A DNA stretch of 64,000 bases from contig JBAZEH010000005.1 in NCBI GenBank assembly GCA_041653955.1, forward strand, positions 1 to 64,000, written 5' to 3'. Within the stretch, counting starts at the first letter, position 1. Each line of letters opens with the position of its first letter. The translations under genes and the position numbers were made by a program. Below are positions 25,318 through 34,740 of this stretch, piece by piece. Below the pieces are notes generated by a model. The model saw only the letters and a list, made by a program, of their open reading frames with translations. It did no database searches and was not told the DNA's origin. This DNA comes from UBA1562 sp041653955 (lineage in GTDB: Bacteria; Omnitrophota; Gorgyraeia; Gygaellales; Profunditerraquicolaceae).

Positions 25318-26104
25318 TATAAGGCACCTGCGCCTGCGAACCATCTTCCAGCAACACCGTAACTATACGCTTGAACACATTGACCCCGATCACTTTTCCC
25401 TTGCCCTGCTTGGTATTCACATGTTCGCCTTCCCGGGGGAGCCCCTTGGAAAGGATCTTGTAAGACTCATATTCAAAATAAAGGCAGCACATCAGCCTGC
25501 CGCAAAGGCCCGATATCTTGGGAGGGTTCAGGGGAAGGCCCTCCTCCTTAGCCATCTTAATAGTCACCGGTTCAAAATCTTTTAAAAAAGTACCGCAGCA
25601 TAACTGCCTTCCGCAATGGCCGAATCCTCCGAATAGCCTCGCTTCATCGCGCACTCCTATCTGCCTTAACTCTATCCTGGCCTTGAATATCTTGGCAAGG
25701 TCCTTGACCAGGTTCCTGAAGTCTACGCGCCCGGAGGCGGTAAAATAAAATATTATCTTTGAGCGGTCAAAAGAGTATTCCGCGCGCACAAGCTTCATAT
25801 CCAGCTTATGCTCCTCTATTTTTTTAAGGCAGGCGCTGAACGCCTCCCTGGCTTTTCCCTTATTGTCCTCTATCTGTTTTAAATCGTTATCTCTGGCAAT
25901 ACGTATTATCTTCTTAAGCGGCTCCTGCGTATTATTGTTCAGCAGGGCATCTTTAGGCGAAACTACCTGCCCATAATCCAGGCCGCGGTCATGCTCGACA
26001 ACGACATAATCGCCTTCCTTCACATTCCAGCTCCCCGCGTTATAAGGAAATGTCTGCCCGAAAACCCGAAGCCTTACAAGGACCTTATTCTCATTTTTTT
26101 CCAC
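25310..26104 (-). CDS. PSP1-domain protein (RicT/YaaT-like)
   Basis: 264 residues with the PSP1 C-terminal domain. The cysteine-rich signature CGRQLCCGTFL and GLCGRLMCCLYFE is that of RicT/YaaT, which in Bacillus forms an Fe-S complex controlling RNA processing. It lies between holB and metG, the same order as in many Firmicutes, which supports orthology. The exact role in this organism is inference. Confidence 0.9.
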   Translation of the reverse strand: MEKNENKVLVRLRVFGQTFPYNAGSWNVKEGDYVVVEHDRGLDYGQVVSPKDALLNNNTQEPLKKIIRIARDNDLKQIEDNKGKAREAFSACLKKIEEHKLDMKLVRAEYSFDRSKIIFYFTASGRVDFRNLVKDLAKIFKARIELRQIGVRDEARLFGGFGHCGRQLCCGTFLKDFEPVTIKMAKEEGLPLNPPKISGLCGRLMCCLYFEYESYKILSKGLPREGEHVNTKQGKGKVIGVNVFKRIVTVLLEDGSQAQVPYNE

Positions 26105-26105
26105 T

Positions 26106-27080
26106 CTATGCCCCGTTTTTAAGCGCCCATTTTAAATTAGATAACAATAGCTTTGTATTCACATTACGATCCAGATAAAAGAAGGAGCCCGATATGGAAT
26201 TCATTATCTCATACAGGTCAGTAAAGGCGTAACGGTTCATCACCCTTAACAGGTCATCCTTGCGGTCAAGGTTGATCAGCTCCGAGTAAGAAGTCCCTAT
26301 CTTTACCATATATATATCCCTGAACCATCCCGCGAGTATATTCAATGAATCCTTGACGCTATCCCTGCTATCCGCGGTAAACTCCGTTCCCCGGCGCCTG
26401 TCCGCGAGGGCCAGCGCGTCAATGACCCTGTTCTTATCTTTCAATATATCCGTCTCTTTCAGGCTCAAGGCGCGTCCTATCCTTCCTTCGCAGAAATAAG
26501 CCAGGTAATGGGAAAGTGTATCATCTATGCGGAAATCTTTTTTTAATACCTGTTCAAGCAGGGTCCTTTTTAAAGGATAGAATTTTATCGTTTTACAGCG
26601 CGAGACTATGGTCTTAAAGAGGAGCGCCGGCTTCGCGCTGACCAGGATGATCAAGGTATGCTCAGGGGGCTCTTCCAGCACCTTCAACAGCGCGTTAGCA
26701 GCGTCGGAGGTAAGATTATGGGCGTTATCTACAATAAATACCTTCCTCTTGCCTTCGTAAGGCCTTAAGCTGGCTTCTTTCTGAAGGCGGCGGATATATT
26801 CTATCTTTACGGCATCAGAAGCGCCCTCTTCTTCGCTTCCGATAATATGCACATCGGGATGCTCCCCCTTCTCTATCTTGAGGCAGGAAGCGCATCTATC
26901 GCAGGAATCCGTTCCTTCTTTTTCGCAGTTCAGCGCTTTAGCAAGGGTCCTGGCAGTAAACATCTTGCCTACCCCCTCTTCCCCGGAAAAAAGATAACTG
27001 CCGGTAAAACGCGAATTGCTTATATATTCCCTGATTATCCCTATTGAAGTATCCTGGCCTTTTATATCCCTGAAAGACAT
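26106..27080 (-). CDS. holB: DNA polymerase III delta' subunit HolB
   Basis: Clamp-loader AAA+ subunit. P-loop-like GEEGVGKMFTARTLAKALNC, a zinc site (CDRCASC), FIVDNAHNLTSDAANALLK and LEEPPEHTLIILVSA. 324 residues. The tau/gamma subunit gene dnaX is elsewhere in the window. It begins 1 nt after the tmk stop. Confidence 0.92.
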   Translation of the reverse strand: MSFRDIKGQDTSIGIIREYISNSRFTGSYLFSGEEGVGKMFTARTLAKALNCEKEGTDSCDRCASCLKIEKGEHPDVHIIGSEEEGASDAVKIEYIRRLQKEASLRPYEGKRKVFIVDNAHNLTSDAANALLKVLEEPPEHTLIILVSAKPALLFKTIVSRCKTIKFYPLKRTLLEQVLKKDFRIDDTLSHYLAYFCEGRIGRALSLKETDILKDKNRVIDALALADRRRGTEFTADSRDSVKDSLNILAGWFRDIYMVKIGTSYSELINLDRKDDLLRVMNRYAFTDLYEIMNSISGSFFYLDRNVNTKLLLSNLKWALKNGA

Positions 27081-27081
27081 A

Positions 27082-27696
27082 TTATCTTAAAAGTTTATCT
27101 ACCAATTTTCTGATAGAGGACTGGGTGTTATCCTTATCCTTATCCACTCTGACTACTTTTATCCTCCCCGGCTCAAGGCGCGCCATCTTATGGTATCCGT
27201 TCAATACCCTGCCATGGTAAGACAATGAGCGCCTTTCAATACGGTCCTTTGAATTACGGCGGTGCTTCAGGCCCTCTTTAAGCGGGAGGTCCAGGAATAT
27301 GGTCATATCCGGTTTTACACCGCAGGATGCGTATTCTCCTATGCCCTTTATCAGTTTTATATCCATCCCCAGCCCATAACCCTGATAAGCAACGGTAGAA
27401 TCAAGAAACCTGTCGCAGATGACTATCTTCCCCTGCTTGACGGCAGGCAGGATGACCTCAGTTGCCACCTGCGCGCGCGCTGCCATATAAAGAAGCATCT
27501 CCGCCAACGGGGAGATGGAATCATTCTTATGGTCCAGCAATATCTTCCTTATCTTCTCGCTTATCTTTGTCCCGCCTGGTTCGCGCAGATAAACGGCAGA
27601 AAAACCCTCCCTTTTCAGATACTGATAAAGTAGTTTTGATTGCGTGCTTTTGCCGCAGCCTTCGGAACCCTCAAATGTTATAAATTTGCCTTTCAT
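27082..27696 (-). CDS. tmk: Thymidylate kinase Tmk
   Basis: Phosphorylates dTMP to dTDP. P-loop FEGSEGCGKSTQSKLL, YLREPGGTKI, ICDRFLDSTVAYQGYG and the DLP segment in FLDLPLKEGL. Start at ATG 27696 (MKGKF), a 4-bp ATGA overlap with cysS. tmk-holB-ricT is a conserved block. Confidence 0.95.
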   Translation of the reverse strand: MKGKFITFEGSEGCGKSTQSKLLYQYLKREGFSAVYLREPGGTKISEKIRKILLDHKNDSISPLAEMLLYMAARAQVATEVILPAVKQGKIVICDRFLDSTVAYQGYGLGMDIKLIKGIGEYASCGVKPDMTIFLDLPLKEGLKHRRNSKDRIERRSLSYHGRVLNGYHKMARLEPGRIKVVRVDKDKDNTQSSIRKLVDKLLR

Positions 27697-29072
27697 ATTT
27701 TCCGACGCCAAACCGTCCCCTCTTTTGTGTCCTCTAAAATAACGCCTTTTTCTTCAAGCTCTATCCTTATATTATCCGATAAAGAGTAATCTTTATTTTT
27801 GCGCGCAGTATTCCTTTGGGTGATCTTGTCTTCAATTTCCGTATCGCTGATCATGACAGATCTTTGCTTCATCTCCAAAGAGATCCCTAGGATGCCGAGC
27901 AGCTCTTTCAATGTATTCTTCGCCGCAACGGCAAACCTGGGCTTATCTATATTCTTATTCGTTATATTTACCAGGTCAAAGACAGAAGCAAGGGCCTGGG
28001 GAGTATTAAAATCATCATCCATAGCGCTTATAAAGTTATTCCTTATATCTCCTACTTCTACGGGCAGCCTGGCTGCCTCCTCTCCGTCTATCTTCCCGAG
28101 CAGTATCATTATCCTCTCCAGCGCCTTCCTGGCTTCTTCTATCTTCTCTTCATTATAATCTATCGGATGCGAATAGTGCGCAGAGAGAAAGAACAACTTC
28201 AATAGATCCGCATTATCATATTTGGAGAGGAAATCCTTTATGGTCACAAAATTACCGAGGGATTTGGACATCTTTTGTCCGTTAATAGTAAGCAGGCCGT
28301 GATGCATCCAGTATTTAGCGAAGGGTTTACCGGTAAGGGCTTCTGCCTGGGCGATCTCATTCTCATGGTGCGGGAATATCAGGTCCCTGCCCCCTGCGTG
28401 TATATCCAGGGTATCTGTTTTCAGGAACTCCTGCGACATCACCGAACACTCTATATGCCATCCCGGACGCCCCGCGCCCCAGGGGCTCTCCCATGACGGT
28501 TCACCGGGCTTTGAAATTTTCCAAAGGGCAAAATCCAGGGGGTCCTGTTTATTCTCGTCGGACTCTATGCGAGCCCCGCTTTGCATCTGATCTATACCCT
28601 GCCCGGAAAGTTTACCGTAATCCGTGAACTTGCGCACGTTGAAATATACCCCGCTATCTGTGGCGTAGGCGAAACCTTTCGCCATCAAACCCTCTATATA
28701 CTTTATCATCCCGGGGATATTATCGGTCGCCCGGGGCTCATGGTCGCCTTTCTTTATGCCAAGCTCCTTAAGGTCTTCGTAATACCTGTCGATATATCTG
28801 CTTACCAGCTCCTTCCAGTCCGTTTTTAATTCATTGGCGCGGTTTATGATCTTATCATCTATATCGGTAATATTGCGCACGAACTTCACGTCAAACCCGC
28901 GGTATTTCAGGTAACGCCTTACAACATCAAATATATACAGGCTCCTGGCATGCCCTATATGGCTTTCATCATACACGGTGACCCCGCAGGTATACATATT
29001 TACCACAGGCGGTCTTAAAGGAATGAGTTCCTCTTTTTTACGGGAGAGGGAATTATGTATGGAGACTGGCAT
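27693..29072 (-). CDS. cysS: Cysteinyl-tRNA synthetase CysS
   Basis: Class I synthetase. Zinc ligand in MYTCGVTVYD, signature ESHIGHARS, PGWHIECSVMSQEF, and GQKMSKSLGN. About 459 residues. Start at ATG 29072 (MPVSIHNS), 7 nt after the cysE stop; the longer frame is rejected because it runs into cysE. The cysE-cysS pairing is common and links cysteine synthesis to charging. Confidence 0.95.
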   Translation of the reverse strand: MPVSIHNSLSRKKEELIPLRPPVVNMYTCGVTVYDESHIGHARSLYIFDVVRRYLKYRGFDVKFVRNITDIDDKIINRANELKTDWKELVSRYIDRYYEDLKELGIKKGDHEPRATDNIPGMIKYIEGLMAKGFAYATDSGVYFNVRKFTDYGKLSGQGIDQMQSGARIESDENKQDPLDFALWKISKPGEPSWESPWGAGRPGWHIECSVMSQEFLKTDTLDIHAGGRDLIFPHHENEIAQAEALTGKPFAKYWMHHGLLTINGQKMSKSLGNFVTIKDFLSKYDNADLLKLFFLSAHYSHPIDYNEEKIEEARKALERIMILLGKIDGEEAARLPVEVGDIRNNFISAMDDDFNTPQALASVFDLVNITNKNIDKPRFAVAAKNTLKELLGILGISLEMKQRSVMISDTEIEDKITQRNTARKNKDYSLSDNIRIELEEKGVILEDTKEGTVWRRKI

Positions 29073-29079
29073 GAATATA

Positions 29080-29769
29080 TTATTTATCTTCCAACTTCCT
29101 GATCCGCTTCTCAAGCTCTTCTATGTTCTGCATGATCGGATCAAGAATATGGATATGGTCTAAACTGATATCTATCTTTTTCCCGTCCTGTTTGGTGATC
29201 CTGCCCGGCACGCCTACGACCGTAGAGTTAGGCGGGACATCCTTGATAACTACCGCGTTCGCCCCTATATATGAATTATCCCCGACGGTAATATTGCCGA
29301 GCACCTTGGCGCCCGCTCCGATAACCACGTTATTGCCGATAGTAGGGTGGCGCTTGCCTTTTTCTAATCCTGTCCCGCCCAGGGTCACCCCCTGGTAAAG
29401 AAGCACGTTATCCCCGATAATGGCGGTCTCGCCTATCACCACCCCCATACCGTGGTCTATGAAGAACCCCTTGCCTATCGTTGCCCCCGGGTGTATCTCG
29501 ATACCCGTAAAATGCCTGGATACCTGGCTGATCAGCCGCGCTATGAAAGTAAGCCCCATCTTATAGAAAAAATGCGCCGTGCGGTGGCTTATCAAAGCGT
29601 GCAGCCCCTGGTAAAGTACGAGTATCTCAAAAAAACCCTTGGCAGCCGGGTCTTTTGCGCGCGCGGCCCGTATCTCTTTGTAAAAGATAAGCGAAAGAAT
29701 AAAAGTCTTCAATAAGATCAAAGACAAGATAATAAGCGCTATCTTCAATAAAAGCGTGCAAACTATCAT
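29080..29769 (-). CDS. cysE: Serine O-acetyltransferase (CysE/EpsC type)
   Basis: Acetylates serine for cysteine synthesis. Left-handed beta-helix hexapeptide repeats run from about residue 95 to 195 (IGKGFFIDHGMGVVIGETA, GVTLGGTG, IGAGAKVLG). A hydrophobic N-terminus (ALIILSLILLKTFIL) precedes it, as in EpsC-like proteins. 229 residues with a short coiled tail. The start overlaps ispF by 4 bp. Confidence 0.93.
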   Translation of the reverse strand: MIVCTLLLKIALIILSLILLKTFILSLIFYKEIRAARAKDPAAKGFFEILVLYQGLHALISHRTAHFFYKMGLTFIARLISQVSRHFTGIEIHPGATIGKGFFIDHGMGVVIGETAIIGDNVLLYQGVTLGGTGLEKGKRHPTIGNNVVIGAGAKVLGNITVGDNSYIGANAVVIKDVPPNSTVVGVPGRITKQDGKKIDISLDHIHILDPIMQNIEELEKRIRKLEDK

Positions 29770-30254
29770 TTATCCTCCCTGGGTGTTATTGCGGCTATGG
29801 CGTAAACCGATATAGCCTCTTTCCTGCCTATCTCCCCTAACCCCTCATTGGTCTTGGCTTTGATATTGACTTTATCTTCTCCGATCATCAGAATGCCCGC
29901 TATCTCCTGCCTCATCTTTCTCTTAAAAGGAGAAAGCACGGGCTCCTGCGCGATTACTACCGCGTCTACATTATTAATAATAAAACCTTTTTCAGCCAAC
30001 AACGCGCGCACCTCCTTTAATAATTCTGAGCTTGAGACCCCCCGGTACCTGGGGTCAGTGTCAGGAAAATGTTCCCCTATGTCCCCTTCCCCCGCCGCGC
30101 CCAGGAGCGCGTCGCATATGGCGTGTAAGAGCACATCTCCGTCGGAGTGGCCAAGCAGGCCGTTGATATAGGGTATCTCTATGCCCCCGATGAATAACCT
30201 GCGCCCGGCTACCAGCCGGTGTATATCATAACCGATACCTATCTTTTGCGGCAT
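29766..30254 (-). CDS. ispF: 2-C-methyl-D-erythritol 2,4-cyclodiphosphate synthase IspF
   Basis: MEP-pathway enzyme. Metal site IGYDIHRL, HSDGDVLLHAICDALLGA, DIGEHFPDTD, and INNVDAVVIAQEP. 162 residues. The start overlaps ispD by 16 bp, and the two are often adjacent or fused. Confidence 0.96.
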   Translation of the reverse strand: MPQKIGIGYDIHRLVAGRRLFIGGIEIPYINGLLGHSDGDVLLHAICDALLGAAGEGDIGEHFPDTDPRYRGVSSSELLKEVRALLAEKGFIINNVDAVVIAQEPVLSPFKRKMRQEIAGILMIGEDKVNIKAKTNEGLGEIGRKEAISVYAIAAITPREDK

Positions 30255-30943
30255 AGTTCTTTAGAGATCGCCTTCGCCAATATCAAGTCTTCCGGAGTAG
30301 TTATCTTTATATTGTCATACCTGCCCATTACAACACTCACCCTTTTACCCAGCCTCTCCACCAGCATGGAATCATCAGTCGCCAGGCTGCGGCCGGGGCC
30401 TTTATGCGCCCTTAAGATCAATTCTTTCTTGAATACCTGCGGGGTTTGTATCTCCCACAATGAACCCCTGTCTATCGTCTCCTTAACCGTATTTACTTCG
30501 CAACTCCCCCTCGCGACTTTCTTTATCGTCGCTTTTACCGGGACCCCGGCTATGGCAGCCCCTGACTTCTCCGCCGCTTTTATTACCGAAGATAATGTTT
30601 TTCTATCAATAAAAGGCCTCGCGCCGTCATGGATAAGGACCATCTCCGTAGCGCTGCCAATCGCCTTAAGGCCATTGGCTACCGAGTCAGAACGCCTTTC
30701 TCCTCCCAGGACTATATCTTTGACCTTTTTTACGCCAAACCTTCTGACCTGCTTATATATCTGCCCCGAATTCCGCCGGTTTACTACTATTATTATCTCT
30801 TTAACCTCCGGGGCCTTCGCGAGGGCTTTAAGGCTGTAAATAATAATGGGCCTTTTGCCTATTCTGACAAGAGGTTTGGCTATCCTTGACCTTAATCTTA
30901 GGCCTTTGCCGGCGGCAAGGAGTATCGCCGTGACATATCTCAT
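30239..30943 (-). CDS. ispD: 2-C-methyl-D-erythritol 4-phosphate cytidylyltransferase IspD
   Basis: CTP-dependent step of the MEP isoprenoid pathway. AILLAAGKGLRLRS at the N-terminus, LGGERRSDSVANGLKAI, VLIHDGARPFI and IQTPQVFKKELI. 234 residues. It overlaps the PIN-TRAM gene by 4 bp, an ordering also known in other phyla. Confidence 0.95.
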   Translation of the reverse strand: MRYVTAILLAAGKGLRLRSRIAKPLVRIGKRPIIIYSLKALAKAPEVKEIIIVVNRRNSGQIYKQVRRFGVKKVKDIVLGGERRSDSVANGLKAIGSATEMVLIHDGARPFIDRKTLSSVIKAAEKSGAAIAGVPVKATIKKVARGSCEVNTVKETIDRGSLWEIQTPQVFKKELILRAHKGPGRSLATDDSMLVERLGKRVSVVMGRYDNIKITTPEDLILAKAISKELCRKR

Positions 30944-31920
30944 TTGTTCAGCTTGGTGAATATCATCCTGCCGGCCTGGGTCTGGAGAACAGAGGTGACC
31001 GCGACCTTTACCTCCTGCCCGAGCATCCTGCGCGCGTCTTCCACCACGACCATGGTGCCGTCTTCCAGATACCCTATTGCCTGGTTATGCTCCTTGCCTT
31101 CTTTCAAAAGCTTGATGCGCATCTCTTCCCCGGGAAATACCATAGGTTTTAAGGCATTCGCCAACTCGTTTATATTAAGCACTTTTATACCCTGAAGGCT
31201 GGCTACGCGGTTCAGATTGAAGTCTACGGTCAATATCTTCGCCTCTAATATCTTTGCCAGCTTCACGAGTTTAGCGTCTACTTCCGGTATATCGGGAAGC
31301 TCCTCTTCATGCAGGGTTATATCCTGCCCCATCTCCTTTTGAAGCGTATGCAATATCTCAAGGCCGCGCCTGCCTCTCTGGCGCTTGATGGAATCGGTAG
31401 AATCAGCTATATGCTGCAATTCCCTTAAGATGAATTTGGGAAGGACCAGCTTATTCTCAAGGAACTTCGTTTTGCATATATCCAGTATGCGGCCGTCGAT
31501 GATAACGCTGGTATCAAGAAGGGTCAAATCCTCCGACTGGTTCTGCCTGCGCAGGCGCACGTAAGGTATGATTATATTAAACTCATCCTTCCCGCGTAAA
31601 CCTATGACCATACCCAGATAACAGAATACCAGCGTAAGCGTGACCCTTATTACCGATAAACTGGAACTGGATATGGGGGCGAGCGTGAACGCGTCGGTAA
31701 CGAGCTTGGCCATGATCAAACCGAGTATAAGCCCGAACACAGTGCTGGAGAGCCCCCTCATAGATACGCGGCGCATCCCCATCTCAACGATTATGATGAT
31801 ACCGCTTAATGCTACTCCTATCATGGCTCCCAATATCCCCATGTCATTGGGTTCAAAGATCTGAAAACCGATGAGCGCGCTCGCAAGTAAAAAAAGAATA
31901 CGAACAGCTAATAAATTCAT
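30940..31920 (-). CDS. PIN and TRAM domain membrane protein (YacL-like)
   Basis: About four N-terminal membrane segments (residues 1-110), then a PIN nuclease-like domain with acidic residues in LLDTSVIIDGRILDI, FILRELQHIADS, and LTVDFNLNRVA, and a C-terminal TRAM domain (GTMVVVEDARRMLGQEVKV). 326 residues. The YacL family is widespread; its RNA or DNA target is not known. AAGGAGG lies before the start. Confidence 0.9.
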   Translation of the reverse strand: MNLLAVRILFLLASALIGFQIFEPNDMGILGAMIGVALSGIIIIVEMGMRRVSMRGLSSTVFGLILGLIMAKLVTDAFTLAPISSSSLSVIRVTLTLVFCYLGMVIGLRGKDEFNIIIPYVRLRRQNQSEDLTLLDTSVIIDGRILDICKTKFLENKLVLPKFILRELQHIADSTDSIKRQRGRRGLEILHTLQKEMGQDITLHEEELPDIPEVDAKLVKLAKILEAKILTVDFNLNRVASLQGIKVLNINELANALKPMVFPGEEMRIKLLKEGKEHNQAIGYLEDGTMVVVEDARRMLGQEVKVAVTSVLQTQAGRMIFTKLNK

Positions 31921-31932
31921 ATAATTACCTCC

Positions 31933-33306
31933 TTATAATTTCCCTATGGCGATATCTAATGCTTCTTTAAGCGTGGAAACAGGTATCAGTTCTATATCAT
32001 CTTTCCTGTAATCCAGCCCCTTATGATTATTTTTCGGTAATACGCAGTGCTTAAAACCCAGTTTTGCCGCTTCATTTATGCGCAGTGTCGCCTGCGATAT
32101 GCTCCTGATCTCTCCGGATAAACCTACTTCTCCCAGGAATACCGCGTCTGAAATGGCGACCCGCTCGCGGAAAGCGGAACTTATCGCTATGGCAACGCCC
32201 AGGTCTGCCGCGGGGTCCTCTATCTTTATCCCTCCGGCGACATTCACGAATACGTCTTCAGAACCAAGATGCAAACCTATGCGCTTCTCCAATACCGCCA
32301 CCAAAAGGCTCAAGCGGTTAAAATCAAACCCTTGCGTCCTGCGGCGCGCGTAACCAAAGGTTGACCTGCTTACCAACGACTGTATCTCAACCAGCAGCGG
32401 ACGGCTCCCTTCCAGCACCGACACTACTACGGAGCCTGAGACATCGCGCGGTTTCTCCGAAAGGAATATCTCAGAGGGGTTCTTTACCTCTTTTAACCCC
32501 TCGGAGGCCATTTCAAATACGCCGATCTCATTTGTCGAACCGAACCTGTTCTTTACCGCGCGCAATATCCTATAGGTAGAGAACCTGTCCCCTTCAAAAT
32601 AAAGCACGGTATCAACTATATGCTCAAGGACCCTCGGCCCAGCTATGGCCCCTTCTTTGGTGACATGGCCGATGATAAAAATTGATGTGCCTGTAGTCTT
32701 GGCCAATTGCGTGAGTATGCCCGCGCACTCCCTCACCTGGCTTACGCTCCCGGGAGAAGAGCTTATCGTCGGCTCAAAGATGACCTGTATAGAATCAATG
32801 ATCACCACTTCAGGGTTGATCTTTTTTATATACTCAATTATCAAAGAAAGGTCCGTCTGGTTGACTATATAAAGGTCACCGTCTTTACCCGCCCCTAATC
32901 TCTTGGCCCTTAATTTTGTCTGGCTGACAGATTCTTCTCCGCTTACATAAAGGACCGTGTGGCCGTGCCCTGTAAGCTGGTTTGATACCTGAAGGGAGAC
33001 TGTGGATTTTCCTACTCCGGGGTCACCGCCGATCAATACCACGCAGCCATGGACTATCCCGCCCCCCAACACCCTGTCTAACTCCGATATGCGGGTTTTA
33101 AGCCTGGACTCCTCCCTGATCTCTACATCCTTCAGCAGGACCGGTTCATCTTTATATAATGCCTTCCTTTCCTTTCCCTTGACCGAAGGCGCGGCGTAAT
33201 CCTCTTCAACAAAGGAGTTCCAGCTGTTGCAATCAGGGCACCTGCCGAGCCATTTCGGGGATTGATACCCGCAATTCTGACAGGCGAATACCGTCTTAGT
33301 CTTCAT
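31933..33306 (-). CDS. radA: DNA repair protein RadA
   Basis: RecA-like ATPase that promotes branch migration. Zinc finger CQNCGYQSPKWLGRCPDC, Walker A GGDPGVGKST, the RadA motif KNRFGSTNEIG, and a C-terminal Lon-like domain (VNVAGGIKIEDPAADLGVA). 457 residues. It starts 3 nt after mlaD. Confidence 0.95.
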   Translation of the reverse strand: MKTKTVFACQNCGYQSPKWLGRCPDCNSWNSFVEEDYAAPSVKGKERKALYKDEPVLLKDVEIREESRLKTRISELDRVLGGGIVHGCVVLIGGDPGVGKSTVSLQVSNQLTGHGHTVLYVSGEESVSQTKLRAKRLGAGKDGDLYIVNQTDLSLIIEYIKKINPEVVIIDSIQVIFEPTISSSPGSVSQVRECAGILTQLAKTTGTSIFIIGHVTKEGAIAGPRVLEHIVDTVLYFEGDRFSTYRILRAVKNRFGSTNEIGVFEMASEGLKEVKNPSEIFLSEKPRDVSGSVVVSVLEGSRPLLVEIQSLVSRSTFGYARRRTQGFDFNRLSLLVAVLEKRIGLHLGSEDVFVNVAGGIKIEDPAADLGVAIAISSAFRERVAISDAVFLGEVGLSGEIRSISQATLRINEAAKLGFKHCVLPKNNHKGLDYRKDDIELIPVSTLKEALDIAIGKL

Positions 33307-33309
33307 CTG

Positions 33310-33924
33310 CTATTTCTTTTCTTTTGTTTTACGGAAAAGCTTCCAGGGGTTCTTCCGTATATCCGTGATCAAAGCATCCAGCTCTTTATATACCTCGTCA
33401 TCATATAGCAGCTTGCCTATCGTGCCTTCCTTATTTATCAGCTTCTTGATACTCTCATCCAAGTTCTTGGCTATATCCCTGGCTAATACCGAGATCTCCT
33501 GCATCGGTATAGGGTCAACCCCTACCATACTTCCTTTCGGGGGCAGGGCATTTTCATTATCCTCTCCAGGCATTATCTCTATATACTTCTCGCCCAGCAA
33601 CCCCAGGGTATTCACCCATACCTGCGAATCAATGGGGACCTTTATATTATTTTTTATATAACCTGTTATCCGCACTTTAGGGGCGGGATCTCCTCCCGGA
33701 GTATAAAAGCTTATATTTTTAACTTCCCCCACATCCACTCCGGCAAACCTTACCGGAGCTCCCACCTTGACGCCGTTGGCGAAATTGAAAATGAAATTCA
33801 GCTCATATCCCGTAGCTATGCTCCTGAATTCCTTCATAGATAATACAAAGAAACTCAATATGATAATGCCGACAAAAACAAATATACCTACCTTTAATTC
33901 TAATTTTGACTGACCGAATATCAT
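33310..33924 (-). CDS. mlaD: MlaD/MCE-domain lipid transport protein
   Basis: Single N-terminal membrane anchor (VGIFVFVGIIILSFFVLSM) followed by one MCE domain (FANGVKVGAPVRFAGVDVGEV), then a short helical tail. In the Mla system, MlaD hexamers bind phospholipids between inner and outer membrane. 204 residues. GGAGGTAACCG lies before the ATG. Confidence 0.9.
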   Translation of the reverse strand: MIFGQSKLELKVGIFVFVGIIILSFFVLSMKEFRSIATGYELNFIFNFANGVKVGAPVRFAGVDVGEVKNISFYTPGGDPAPKVRITGYIKNNIKVPIDSQVWVNTLGLLGEKYIEIMPGEDNENALPPKGSMVGVDPIPMQEISVLARDIAKNLDESIKKLINKEGTIGKLLYDDEVYKELDALITDIRKNPWKLFRKTKEKK

Positions 33925-33939
33925 CGGTTACCTCCGGTT

Positions 33940-34701
33940 TTATTTAAAACTTTCTAAAGTTTCCGTTATCGGCCCTTGAGCCAGGCCGTTTATAAACTGA
34001 TGCACTACCGCGTGGTCCGTGTTCTGTATCTCTTCGGGCGTGCCTTCGGCGATGATCCTGCCCTGGTACATCATGGCGATCCTGTCGGCCACTTTATAGG
34101 CGCTCTTCATATCGTGAGTGACCACGATAGAAGTAATATTCAGTTTATCGTGCATACTCCTGATAAGTTCATTGATACTATCCGCCGTTATGGGGTCAAC
34201 TCCGGTAGTGGGCTCATCATATAATATGATATCTGGCTTGATGCAGATGGCGCGGGCAAGCGCCACGCGCTTTTTCATCCCGCCGCTTAATTCGGAGGGC
34301 ATCAAATTCCCTATACCGCACAGGTTGACCATGCATAATGATTCTTCTATCCTCTCCAGCAGGCCCTGCTTGCTGATCTTGGTATGCTCTATAAGCCCGA
34401 AGCCTACGTTTTCTCCCACAGTCAGCGAATCAAATAACGCCCCGCCCTGGAAGACCAGCCCGATACGGAGCCTCAAGGCATCAAGTTCTTTTTCATTCAA
34501 TGTATCAAGGTCCTTCCCTTCTATATATATCTTCCCCTTATCAGGCCTTAATACCCGCACTATATGCTTAAGGAGCACGGACTTGCCGCAGCCGGAGCGC
34601 CCGATGATCACATAGGTTTTTCCCTTTTCGATCTTCAGGTTCAGGTTATCGATAACCTTATGCTCCCCGAACGATTTGTATAATCCTTCTATATTTATCA
34701 T
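33940..34701 (-). CDS. mlaF: Mla-type ABC transporter ATP-binding protein MlaF
   Basis: ATPase of the phospholipid transporter. Walker A IGRSGCGKSVLLKHI, signature LSGGMKKRVALARA, Walker B ILYDEPTTGVDP and the H-loop in VVTHDMKS. 253 residues. It lies between mlaE and mlaD. The 39-nt gap to mlaE is the largest in this part of the cluster. Confidence 0.92.
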   Translation of the reverse strand: MINIEGLYKSFGEHKVIDNLNLKIEKGKTYVIIGRSGCGKSVLLKHIVRVLRPDKGKIYIEGKDLDTLNEKELDALRLRIGLVFQGGALFDSLTVGENVGFGLIEHTKISKQGLLERIEESLCMVNLCGIGNLMPSELSGGMKKRVALARAICIKPDIILYDEPTTGVDPITADSINELIRSMHDKLNITSIVVTHDMKSAYKVADRIAMMYQGRIIAEGTPEEIQNTDHAVVHQFINGLAQGPITETLESFK

Positions 34702-34740
34702 AAATGAGCCCGCATTAATCGCTATAAAAGGGCGCTATGT